A stretch of 64,000 nucleotides of DNA from Telopea speciosissima. Its lineage: Eukaryota > Streptophyta > Magnoliopsida > Proteales > Proteaceae. Position numbers and translations under genes: made by a program. The notes beneath the pieces were generated by a model. That model searched no databases and had not been told where the DNA came from. It saw nothing but the letters and a program-made list of their open reading frames with translations. Positions 21,096-32,567 of the stretch are shown here, piece after piece (within the stretch, counting starts at the first letter, position 1; the number at the start of each line of letters is the position of its first letter). The stretch covers positions 62,808,871 through 62,872,870 of the forward strand of contig NC_057918.1 in assembly GCF_018873765.1 (NCBI RefSeq), in the 5' to 3' direction.

Positions 21096-23732
21096 TGTAG
21101 ACGCTGAATTTTGGCACCTTGGAAGTGTGACTCGGCGATGATGATTAAAGCTCGACTGGCTTGCGTGGTGACCAAATGGTAGAAAATTACCTATTTACCC
21201 TTACCCCACTTTTTGTAACCAAACTGTCCCAAGTAGAGCCCAAATCTCTAGGATAGCCTTGTTTAACCATTTTAAGCCCACATGTGAAATTTCACTCCAA
21301 TCGACGCCTTTTTGTCAAAATGACGCCTTACCCCTGGCTTGGTTCTCGGTATCTGGATTGCCTGATTTGGCCCAAAACACTTTGGATGACCTTATTTGGT
21401 CATATTAAGCTTTCACGAAAAGTTTCGGCCAAATCAGATAACTTTTATGAAAATGACCATTTTGCCCCTGGCATGGTTCTTGGTACCCAAGCCACCCAAT
21501 GTGACCTGAAACCATTTGGATAACTTTATTTGGTCATATTGTGCTTACACATAAAATTTCATGTAATTCCGGTATCATTTGGACTTTGATCAGTGTGAAA
21601 CACCATTTACGTGCTTTCCTCGATATCCATGCCATTTTTAGGCAAAATCTGACCATATCTACCACACGGATGGAAAGTACATGTTGAGACCTTCTCGGCG
21701 ATATATGGCGCATCAAAATCGGCCATTCGGATCAAAAGATATTGATGTTTGAATGTGGACCTTTAAAATGGAATCTCTAAAAGGAATATATAAAAAAATA
21801 AATAAAAAATAAAAAATGGGACAAACCCTCGACCCATCTAGGACTGTCAGCAGAGGACAGAGCCCCACCATTTAGGCTGAGCCACACAAGGCCCATCACC
21901 CATGCCCACCTACCCAGCAGGCCTAGGCACACCCATGCCCGGTGCCGCACAAGAAGCCTAGGCACACGCAAGCCTGTGCCATCACTCATCTTATCCCCAC
22001 CCTTAAGGCCCCAAGGGTCTTTGAGACCTTTCCTCGAACAGATTTTCTCCTATAAATAGGAGGCCATTTGGAGGGTTTAGAGACCGAGAAAATTCATGAA
22101 AAAATTATCATTGTGAAGTTCGTTCTCTATATCATGCTTCCATAGACATATAAAATTCCTCAAATACCTCTTGTTCACCACTCTTGCCATTTGGGGAAAA
22201 CACACTTGGAGTGGCTTTCGGTGCCTTCCGGCGATAATTCCGGCCATCCAAGGATATGTAGACTGAGCTCAGACACTTCCACGCTTCAAGGGTAGGTTTT
22301 ATATATCTTTATTTAGTTTTTATGTATTTCTTTTGATTTTCTTTAGTTAAAAGAGGCGGTTTTCAGTTAAAAAATCTTCAAAAATAACACAAGAGTGGTA
22401 AATTTATGAAAATTTTAGGGAAGATGTTCCCCACTGTTCTTAATGTCCATTAATTTTCTCAAGCTCCAAATCAAGGTTTTTGTGACATTTTTGCCCTTGT
22501 GAAGGATTTTGGATTATGTAAAATCTGAACCTGTGAGTGGGGATTTGGACAAAATCATTATGACCATGTTAAATATCATGTTTTGATTAGTGGGTGTGGA
22601 CTCCAGTTTGATCCAATTCGGATCTGTGATGGGGATTTTGTATTTTTCTTTGTTTTCCCTTCTTTTTAGCATTTCAGAAAATATTAAAAATAGTATAAAT
22701 GCATAAAAATTCACAAAAAAATTATGGGATACATATTTCATCAGGATTGATTTTATGGGATCATTAATCACTGACATGAATGTTTGATCATTTTCATAGG
22801 TGTTCCTTACCATGTTAGGGATGTAGATGTCATTTTTGTATTTGTTGTGAAAATCCAAGAAAATCAGAAAAATACATTTCTAAGCATTAAATTCTGTTTT
22901 AAGTAGTTTTAGAATGTTTTCATATGCATACATGCCCACCATGAATCATAACCATGCATAAAAAGTCACTTACGCCTCGGGGTATTTTGGTCATTTTGCG
23001 ACAAAATCATATTTAGGGCCCTGGAAAGGTTTCTATCACTTTATTTGCATGTTTTAACTTTCATAAGCATGTTTTAAGTATAAGTTTGCATTTTCATGCA
23101 TATTTGTATTTTTGCCTTAATAGGGGCATTTTGGTAATTTTACCACTTTGTAGTATTGTATATATTTTAATAATTCACATGCATGCCATTAATCATGTTT
23201 TAATCATTTCAGCATTTAAATGTGATTTCTTGCCTTTGTACATATTTTGGTCCTCTAGGGGTATTTTCATAATTTTGGCCATTTTGGCTCTACATAATCA
23301 CCTAACTTAGGGGTAGTAATTAGGATTAAAACATTAATTTTAATTAGCCTAATTAGGTCCATAAATTTCAACAAAGATAATCAAAACACAAAAATAAAAT
23401 AGTTTAATTAGGTGCATAATACGCATAACACAACAAGTATACACTAGAGTTTGGTCTAGGAAGACCGCGCGATCGCCAGGGCGGTTCTTGGGTGCCTAAC
23501 ACCTTCCCAGCCCGTAACTTGACACCTACCCAGAGATCTGGAGCAGACCATCCATTGAGTCATTGGAGTTAATTAGCGCCCTTCTCAAGAACGGGCACCA
23601 TTTGTGGGTCCTAGACCCCGATCTAGGTGGCGACTCCCCACACCATCAACAACAATCCCGCACCTTGCTCCCACACTCGGTGCACCACGCGAGAAAGAGG
23701 TCACGGATCGATCTTCATCCGTTGCGCCTACA
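21096..23732 (+). repeat. 5' LTR of the Tat-like element (2637 bp)
   Basis: Near-identical to 29449-32149 along its whole length, apart from short indels. The two largest are near 21820 (about 35 bp absent here) and near 22126 (about 30 bp absent here). A 'ctataaatagg' TATA-type motif at about 22051 and the terminal '...gttgcgcctaca' are shared. Mirror ORFs repeated in both copies are not genes. Confidence 0.9.
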
Positions 23733-25140
23733 GTGGCGACTTCACGGGGATCGTCAAACTTTCGATTGACCATACTCTTTGTTGTATACTTGTTATGTTA
23801 TACATATTTGTCCGTATATATCATAATTGTATTGATTACATCATGCATCATGTTCGGAGTGAAATCAAACGACGAGGGTACTCCCTATTGTGTCTCTACC
23901 CCAGGGAGTTGAGACACATCATACTAAGTACTCGAGATCGGATGATACCGCTTCCTACATAAAAGTGTTCAAGTGAAATTAGGCAACGACGAGGTTCCTT
24001 ACGGATATTCCGAGTTCAGCGATGGCCACTTTACGCACTACACTCATGCACACACCCACCGAATGGAATCACTTTAACCACGTGGTTTAGTCATTGGAAC
24101 CCATGTGTAGTCATGGGTAATCCACGGCTAAGTCACACCCCTTGATATCTTGTACTTTACGGGTTTAGAATCACCGCGAGGGTGGTCACTAGTGTCTTTG
24201 TGGGGTACATTCGATACTAAAAAAGGCACTAGTTTGATCATTCCGAGATCGGATCTACTCCCCTGGTATATCAAAGTAACCACATACCCATGACTCGCTT
24301 ATACGAGCGATAGGTATATCGGATCTGTCAAGGGTGACCTGTTACGTCCTATCCCTACCCTTTGCATGCATCATGTAGTGGATATAGATCCGAATCATTA
24401 GGAATGCCACAAATGCAAAATTGTTTGAGACTTGGATTAGAACTCCCCATTAACTAGTTCTACCCGTTTCGGTCTTCGTCCACCAACGGATAAACATGGT
24501 CCATCTTTAACGTTAAGATTTGAGTGTTGGTAACCACATCAGCGTTGACTTATGTATCCACACTACGTGGTCAGCACCGTAGGGTGATGCCTACACAATC
24601 GATCCGGTGTGATGTACATTTCAACCTAGTAAAGGTACCACGTCTCTGTCTTGATGTTAGGGACAGACCAAGTTCATCCATTACGTGGTTCTTGATCATT
24701 GTTTCAACGTAGAATTGGAAATAGGGTTTGTTCTTACCTAAGCCACCCTTGTATGGTTCGGTCATTTTGTTTTGCGCATGATTCTTGCCTTGTGTTCTAT
24801 CAAAGGAGTGAGTCCATCCCTTAACATCCCTTATAATCTATCATTGAGTCATCTCACCTCAAGTCAAACTTGATCAGGGTGTGTTTCAAGGTTGTAAGGC
24901 ACCATTTCCTGACAACAGAATCAATCTCTGTGGGCCCGAAGGGACGGCCGTCTTGTCAGAATATCATCACCACCAGCTAGTCAAAGTATTTCATTCACCA
25001 TGAGCTCAACCAGAAATCCCCTGTCGAGAAGAGTCTTTGCGGGAGCGGATGAACAAATTACAAGAGGCGAGTGGCCAATTTGTCAGCAATGTTTGATCAC
25101 GATTTAGGCTAGTAGACAACCGAGTATGAGCGAGTGTTCC
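23733..25140 (+). other. Leader of the Tat-like element with primer-binding site
   Basis: TGGCGACTTCACGGGGA at 23734-23750 follows the LTR end by one base and matches the primer-site style of Tat/Ogre elements (tRNA-Arg type in Ogre). The rest is a non-coding leader of about 1.4 kb, long as in Ogre-group elements. No gene recognised. Confidence 0.65.
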
Positions 25141-26369
25141 TCATACCCCACGGAGCATCCGACACATGATGTTGGATGAAGAGGAAGATGTGGTGTTCAA
25201 GCAACACCAAAATCCTGAAGAACCCCCGAGACAGAGAGGGAGAAGCTTATGCGTGAGAAGTTGGAGAAGCTCGAGTTAGCTTTCAAGAATGTAAAGGGCA
25301 TCAAGGATCAAATTATTGATGCGGAAGGAATATGTTTCTTTCTGAGCGAGGCTTCCTTTGAATTTCAAATACAAGGGTGAGATATTCACGGAAAAGGAGA
25401 TCCTAGAGCCCATCTCGGAGCATATATTGGGCGAGATGAGCATAGACAAGCTTACCCCTGAGCAGATGGGACAGGCCTTCCACGGTGAGTCTCAAGGATG
25501 CAGCTCTCCAATGGCTCATGAACCTTGACCCGTCTCGGACTCGCAACGGAATGACATGATCAAAGTGTTCAACCACCAGTACTCTTATAACACTCGATGT
25601 TGAGCTGACTCATCGGGATCTTGAGACAACAAAGCAAGAGCCCAATGAGACCTTCACGGCTTACTTGATAAGGTTCCGCGATAAAGCATCACCGATGGCA
25701 AATCGCCCCACGAGCGAGAACAAGTGGCAATCGTCGCCGACGATCGCAACCCCACCTCAAGAAGTATCTGTTTCCACATGCCGTTGACTTCATTCAACTC
25801 ATTGATAATTCTTGGGCAACAAATGGAGGATGAATTATCCCATGGGTCGCTTCTAGAGATGGATCGTTATGCCCCTAGTTCAAGTGGGGGCAAGAAGAAC
25901 TTCCCAAAGAGGGCCCCGAGGTGAACCTTGTGCTTCCTACTCCGGTCATGTCTCTATCATCAGCTCCACCTCCCACCACTTATGCACGAGGGCGGCTCCA
26001 CCAAAGAAGCCACCGAGAGAATTCACGAGATCTTGGAATGCCATTAAGTCACGTCTTCACCAAACTACTCAATGCAGTCCGATTGCGCGAGAGCCTCGAT
26101 TTGTCCCTCAGCCTCCACCACGTTGGTATAAACCTAAAAGTATTGTGTGTACCACACACAACATGGGCACTCTCATCGATGATTGTTTGATCCTTCAAGA
26201 CAAGATACAAGACCTTTTGGAAGTGGAACATTTGAATTGCATCCCAAGCAAGCAGCCTAATGTGATGACCAATCCCCTCCCACACATCCAATGTGAGGAA
26301 GCGATCGCCAAGGCGTTAAACTACGATCATTTAATTGATGAGAATAGTCTTGTGGCTGACTTAAAATGA
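25141..26369 (+). pseudogene. Broken gag of the Tat-like element
   Basis: Spread over three frames. An acidic N-terminal stretch with EDVVFKQHQNPEEPPRQR lies near 25185. A capsid segment (about 25490-25700) includes ELTHRDLETTKQEPNETF and AYLIRFRDKA, typical of Tat/Ogre gag. After a long linker, VCTTHNMGTLIDDC followed by LQDKIQDLLE (about 26140-26220) is a decayed version of the Cys/His motif seen in this group. Multiple stops and frameshifts; not functional. Confidence 0.75.
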
Positions 26370-28667
26370 TTCCAGCTCCCGGCCCCGGCTAGAAGGGCAC
26401 CTTTTGGCTCTTGCACATTTCGAGATGGCAAATGGCACTATGACACTATTGCATGGAGATGGAGAATGCACATCAAGATGTTACCGGTCCGGATATAAGT
26501 CCCTTAGGTCTTTAGATTCTCCTTTTGTCGAGTCTCCTTCAGTAAATGCCTCTTGATGTGCTTATTCCATCGCTTATCAATAAATTATCTCTTTTCTACA
26601 TAAACATTCTTCTCTACTCAATGTTGAAGATGATCTTCGTGATGATAAAAATGAAAAGAAAAAAATGGTGTCGAAGTCTTGACAATAAAAGTTCTTGACC
26701 TTTCCAAACATCCGATCCCCTTCAAATGAGCACGGAGCTTAGAAGGAGATTTCACTTCATTGAACTGTTAAGGAGGCCATCCTTGACCGCTAGCTATGCC
26801 AAATAAATCCTAAAACATTGGAATCCACTAGTTACCACTTTGGGCCTCACTGCTCATTTGGAACCTATTTTAGCTTACCCTCTAACCCATCACCAAAGTA
26901 CTCTTGATATACTTAGTCCTAACCGCTCCCAGGGTCTAATTGGAAACATTTTCATATCAAAGTTTGACATTGTCGGGAGCAATAAAGGGAAAAGGAGAGT
27001 CCCCGAGATTTAGATTGTGAAAAGAAAAAGCTTATTCCGAGAAGATTCAAGAACCCAAGCTAGTGACAAAGAAAAAAATGAGTTAAAGAAAAAAACTATG
27101 ATGACAATCCAAAAAAAAAGAACAAAAAAAGTTAAAAAAAAAAGCAAGAAAAAATCAAAAAGTCAAGGGAATACATTAGTCGAGCAAGGTTGAGAAAAAT
27201 CTTACGAGTAACGGGGCAAAATTATCATATTTCTCAGTCTAACTTTTGAGGAACAAAATTGTAAAACCTCTTGGTCAAACCTTTGAGAGGAGAAATTGCC
27301 AAACCTTTGAGGGTGGAATTGCCAAGCTTTCAATTAACCTTTTGAGGTAAAAATTACTGAATTTTGGTTGGATCCTGGGGCATATTTGAGCATTTGCCAT
27401 CTCTTAGAACCCATGTCCTAAACCCCCTTACAACCTAATAAGTCCTCCTAGGCTAAACGCGGTGAGATCTTCGTCGATTGCTCTTAGCTCACCCAGCTAT
27501 GATGGAACTTAATTATCAAGGCTTTAACACCACAAAAGCACGAACTACATTTGACCCGATTCCGACTTGGGATACGTGGCGCTTTCTAGCTCGGTCACAC
27601 CACCCATCACATCTTTCCATCAAACTTCATTTTCTTACCATCATCAAGATAGAACTATGGTTCGACCTGATTCCTCAAAGGGAGGATATGTAGGCGGCCT
27701 AAAAAAAATTTCAAAATAAGAAAAATCATAAAAAAAGAGTCATCACTCATATCATCTCTATCATTTTCGCTTTCTTCCATTCCCAAAGTTTGAATCTCTT
27801 CCGATCTTAATCTGTCAGATTTCCAAACCCTTTTCTCACCTTAATGTCCATCCACTTGTGCACTTCCGATCTCACTAATAAAGTCATCATTCCCCAATCA
27901 TTCTTCATGAAATCGCAACCTGGCCATCAACTTCATCATCACTCTCGGCTAAGATAAGTCTTTTATCTCAATCGGAACATCCCACCTTGTAATCTTCTAT
28001 TGTTATCCAGGATCCGCGGCATGATTACACGTTGAAGACTCGTCGTTATTTCTAGTCGACATGATACACTGCAGAGCCCAAGTAAAACAAAAAAAAAGGA
28101 AGAAGAGAAAAGAAAAAGAGATTCTCTATCTCTCTTGGATTAAAAGGTAGTCCACGATACAAATTCAACCGGCAAGCTATCATTGGATGATTCTATAATA
28201 GCCGAGTCGAGGTCAAGCCAAGTCTAGGGACAAGAGAAGATTTGACTTCAAGAGTCACAAGCATAGACACAAAGTAACATGCATCAATGAACATGTCATG
28301 TCAACACGGAAGACGGGGCATCAAGAAAGGGTGGTCTATGATTTGGGAAGGTATTCATACGAGATGATGAAACACATATATCAATCCATTAGAAAAAAAA
28401 AAACATCAATCTCAGCCATCCGAAGAGCACCACCAACTCACTATACTATCAAACCATCCAAAAACCATTGCCACAATCCATCATCACTGTCACCACTATC
28501 TTCATCCGAACTTGGACTCTCTCCTTTGCATGAACATAGCGTTAGGATTGTGCGCATGAATAAATGTTGCGAATTGCATGCTTTTATTTTGCAGGGAATA
28601 AATCACCAAAGTTCACAAGCTCCTTCAATTAATAGCATTGAGACCATACAAGTCAGACTCATAAATT
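26370..28667 (+). other. Non-coding interior of the Tat-like element
   Basis: Where pol should be, no RT, RNase H or integrase motif was found in any frame. The sequence contains A-rich stretches (27060-27170) and 'gaggatatgtaggcggcc' at about 27680, reminiscent of the 'ggtacgtaggcagc' tract that follows pol in Tat elements. This suggests that a deletion removed pol. Confidence 0.6.
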
Positions 28668-28973
28668 CGAATTTGCCGATAGAGTGCATCTTCATCCAGC
28701 ATCGAATTTGCCGATAGAGTGCATTTTCACCCAACATCAAATTTGTCGATAGTGTGCATTTTCACCCAACATTCGAATTTGCCGATTGAGTGCATTTTCA
28801 TTCAACATTGAATTTGCCGATAGAGTGCATTTTCACCCGACATCGAATTTGCCGATCGAGTGCATTTTCACCCAACATCGAATTTGTCGATAGAGTAGAT
28901 TTTCATTCAACATCGAATTTGCCAATTGAGTGCATTTTCACAACATTGAATTTGCCAATTGAGTGCATTTTCA
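28668..28973. repeat. Tandem array in the 3' UTR of the Tat-like element
   Basis: About nine copies of a unit of roughly 35 bp: 'cgaatttgccgatagagtg' followed by 'cattttcacccaacat'. Copies differ at a few sites (ccgatagag, tcgatagtg, ccaattgag) and the last ones are shortened. Lies about 480 bp upstream of the 3' LTR. Confidence 0.9.
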
Positions 28974-29448
28974 ACCTTCGTGTTGTCTTCTAGTCTAATC
29001 GCCAAGGAGTGTGATACTAGTGCACACATTTTTCCCAAATAAGTGTATTTCTCCCTAGTGAGTCACTGTTTTGTATTACTATTGAAAACCATCAAACCAA
29101 CATCCACGGTCATTGTTGTTTGTCATAGTGTTATTAGTCTATTGCATCCATGTATCTCTTGCAGGTGTACCGTCTTGTTTATATCGTCTGTCAGCCGATG
29201 GAGAGCCCCGTCAGACTATATTAGTCACAATGCACTATAAGCTTTACCTGTTTCGTTGTAGCTAATCGTATGATAAATTACTTTGATTTCATTGAATTTC
29301 ATTGTACACCGTACTTCATCGATGGTTTCAAATTCCCACATTCATGAGCAAGATGTGGGAAGCTTTCGTTTTTGCTCTCCTTGTGCCAAAATTTGAGTCA
29401 TTACTTTGACTTTTGTACACTGCGTGCCCTCAGTCAAAGGGGGCATTC

Positions 29449-32149
29449 TGTAGACGCTGAATTTTGGCACCTTGGAAGTGTGACTCGGCGATGATGATTA
29501 AAGTTCGACTGGCTTGCGTGGTGACCAAATGGTAGAAAATTACCAATTTACCCTTACCCCACTTTTTGTAACCAAACTGTCCCAAGTAGAGCCCAAGTCT
29601 CTAGGATAGCCTTGTTTAATCATTTTAAGCCCACATGTGAAATTTCACTCCAATCTGACGCCTTTTTGTCAAAATGACTGTCTTACCCCTGGCCTGGTTC
29701 TCGGTATCTCGACTGCCCGATTTGGCCCAAAACACTTTGGATGACCTTATTTGGTCATATTAAGCTTTCACGAAAAGTTTCGCCAATCGGATAACTTTTA
29801 TGAAAATGACCATTTTGCCCTGGCATGGTTCTTGGTACCCAAGCCACCCAATGTGACCCTGAAACCATTTGGATAACTTTATTTGGTCATATTGTGCTTA
29901 CACATAAAATTTCATGTAATTCCGGTATCATTTGGACTTTGATCAGTGTGAAACACCATTTACGTGCTTTCCTCGATATCCATGCCATTTTTAGGCAAAA
30001 TCTGACCATATCTGCCACACGGATGGAAAGTACATGTTGAGACCTTCGCGGCGATATGTGGCGCATCAAAATCGGCCATTCGGATCAAAAGATATTGATG
30101 TTTGAATGTGGACCTTTAAAATGGAATCTCTAAAAGGAATATATAAAATAATAAATAAAAAATAAAAAATGGGACAAACTGAGTTGACCCGAACTGGGTC
30201 AACCCAGCCTGACCCGACCCAGCTAGGACTGTCGGCAGGGGACAAAGCCCCACCATTTAGGCTGAGCCACACAAGGCCCATCACCCATGCCCACCTACCC
30301 AGCAGGCCTAGGCACACCCATGCCCAGGCTGCACAGCAAGCCTAGGCACACGCAAGCCCAGGCCATCACTCACCTTATCCCCAGCCTTTAAGGCCCCAAG
30401 GGTCTTTGAGACCTTTCCTCGAACAGATTTTCTCCTATAAATAGGAGGCCATTTGGAGGGTTTAGGGACCGAGAAAATTCATGAAAAAATTATCATTGTG
30501 AAGTTCGTTCTCCCCTCTGTCCATCCATTCCAGAAACATCTCCATATCAGGCTTCCATAGACATATAAAATTCCTCAAATACCCCTTGTTCACCACTCTT
30601 GCCATTTGGGGCAAACACACTTGGAGTGGCTTTCGGTGCCTTCCGGCGATAATTCCGGCCATCCAAGGATATGTATACTGAGCCCAGACACTTCCACGCT
30701 TCAAGGGTAGGTTTTATATATCTTTATTTAGTTTTTATGTATTTCTTTTGATTTTCTTTAGTTAAAAGAGGCTGTTTTCAGTTAAAAAATCTTCAAAAAT
30801 AATACAAGAGTGGTAAATTTCTGAAAATTTTAGGGAAGATGTTCCCCACTGTGTTTGATGTCCAGTAATTTTCTCAAGCTCCAAATCACTGTTTTTGTGA
30901 TATTTTTGCCCCTGTGAAGGATTTTGGATTATGTAAAATCTGAACCTGTGAGTGGGGATTTGGACAAAATCATTATGACCATGTTAAATATCATGTTTTG
31001 ATTAGTGGGTGTGGGCTCCGGTTTGATCCAATTCGGATCTGTGATGGGGATTTTGTATTTTTCTTTGTTTTCCCTTCTTTTTAGCATTTCAGAAAATATT
31101 AAAAATAGTATAAATGCATAAAAATTCACAAAAAAATTATGGGATACATATTTCATCAGGATTGATTTTATGGGATCATTAATCACTGACATGAATGTTT
31201 GATCATTTTCATAGGTGTTCCTTACCATGTTAGGGATGTAGATGTCATTTTTGTATTTGTTGTGAAAATCCAAGAAAATCAGAAAAAATACATTTCTAAG
31301 CATTAAATTCTGTTTTAAGTAGTTTTAGAATGTTTTCATATGCATACATGCCCACCATGAATCATAACCATGCATAAAAAGTCACTTCTGCCCTCGGGGG
31401 TATTTTGGTCATTTTGCGACCAAATCATATTTAGGGCCCTGGAAAGGTTTCTATCACTTTATTTGCATGTTTTAACTTTCATAAGCATGTTTTAAGTATA
31501 AGTTTGCATTTTCATGCATATTTGTATTTTTGCCTTAATAGGGGTATTTTGGTAATTTTACCACTTTGTAGTATTGTATATATTTTAATAATTCACATGC
31601 ATGCCATTAATCATGTTTTAATCATTTCAGCATTTAAATGTGATTTCTTGCCTTTGTACATATTTTGGTCCTCCAGGGGTATTTTCATAATTTTGGCCAT
31701 TTTGGCTCTACATAATCACCTAACTTAGGGGTAGTAATTAGGATTAAAACATTAATTTTAATTAGCCTAATTAGGTCCATAAATTTCAACAAAGATAATC
31801 AAAACACAAAAAATAAAATAGTTTAATTAGGTGCATAATACGCATAACACAACAAGTATACACTAGAGTTTGGTCTAGGAAGACCGTGAGTCGAGGCGGT
31901 TGCTCGGGTGCCTAACACCTTCCCGACCCGTAACTTGACACCTACCCGAGATCTGGAGCAGACCATCCATTGAGTCATTGGAGTTAATTAGCGCCCTTCT
32001 CTGAAGAACGGGCACCATTTGTGGGTCCTAGACCCTGATCTAGGTGGCGACTCCCCACACCATCAACAACAATCCCCGCACCGCTCCCACACTCTGGTGC
32101 ACCACGCCAGAAAGAGGTCGCGGATCGATCTTCATCCGTTGCGCCTACA
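29449..32149 (+). repeat. 3' LTR of the Tat-like element (2701 bp), with polypurine tract
   Basis: Second copy of the LTR at 21096-23732. It is preceded by a purine tract 'caaagggggc' at about 29434-29444, the plus-strand primer. A 'ctataaatagg' motif lies at about 30433. Differences from the 5' copy are mostly 1-3 bp indels and a few substitutions plus the two larger gaps. Confidence 0.9.
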
Positions 32150-32154
32150 CCTAC

Positions 32155-32562
32155 CTTGGGAGGTTTGTCATAGTTTATTTTGATGATATTCTGATTTTTA
32201 GCAAGTCCACTAATGACCATTTGCAGCACCTCCGGGAGATCCTTTCCGTCTTGCGCAGGGAACATCTATTTGCTACTACTGATAAATGTTATTTCATGAA
32301 GGAGCAGATTTTATTTTTGGGCTTCAACATTTCTGGTGAGGGCATCTTTGTAGACGATGCCAAAATCAAGGTGATTCAAGACTAGCCGGTTCCAAAAAAT
32401 ATTCATGAAGTTAGAAGCATCCATGGATTGGCGTCATTTTATTGACGGTTTATTGCACACTTTAGTTCTATTGCCGCACCTCTGACCGCATGCATGAAGA
32501 AGGGTCCATTTGAGTGGAATGATGCTACACAATAAATCTTTGAAGAGTTAAAGGACCGATTA
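32155..32562 (+). pseudogene. Chromovirus RT, catalytic centre and 3' part
   Basis: The frame resumes right after the Tat-like element with LGRFVIVYFDDILIFSK; the YFDD catalytic box is at 32176-32187. It continues with LQHLREILSVLRREHL, ILFLGFNISGEG and EVRSIHGLASFY, typical of RT and its connection region. Stops occur at about 32383, 32445 and 32534. It ends at the 3.0-kb solo LTR. Confidence 0.88.
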
Positions 32563-32567
32563 AGTAC

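Larger units (their letters stand above)
21096..32149 (+). mobile_element. Tat/Ogre-like LTR element, 11.05 kb, gag only
   Basis: Ends TGTAGACGC...GCGCCTACA, flanked by cctat (21091-21095) and cctac (32150-32154), a 4/5 duplication. LTRs of about 2.64 and 2.70 kb enclose a 5.7-kb interior. The long LTRs, the 'gggtgcctaacaccttccc' tract and a 'tggcgact' primer site fit the Tat/Ogre group of Ty3/gypsy. The interior has a broken gag and no detectable RT, RNase H or integrase, so it could move only with help from a relative. Inserted between RT motifs of the chromovirus. Confidence 0.87.

Noticed and set aside
22514..22858. 114-codon minus-strand ORF, repeated almost identically at 30929-31303
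   Set aside because: The duplication is due to the two LTRs of one element; no coding signature.
28668..28973. CRISPR-like regular array
   Set aside because: Units are contiguous with no unique spacers, in a plant retroelement; it is a simple tandem repeat.
32044..32154. Apparent N-terminal extension of the RT ORF that ends at 32385
   Set aside because: The first 37 codons lie in the Tat-like LTR; the real RT starts after the insertion junction.
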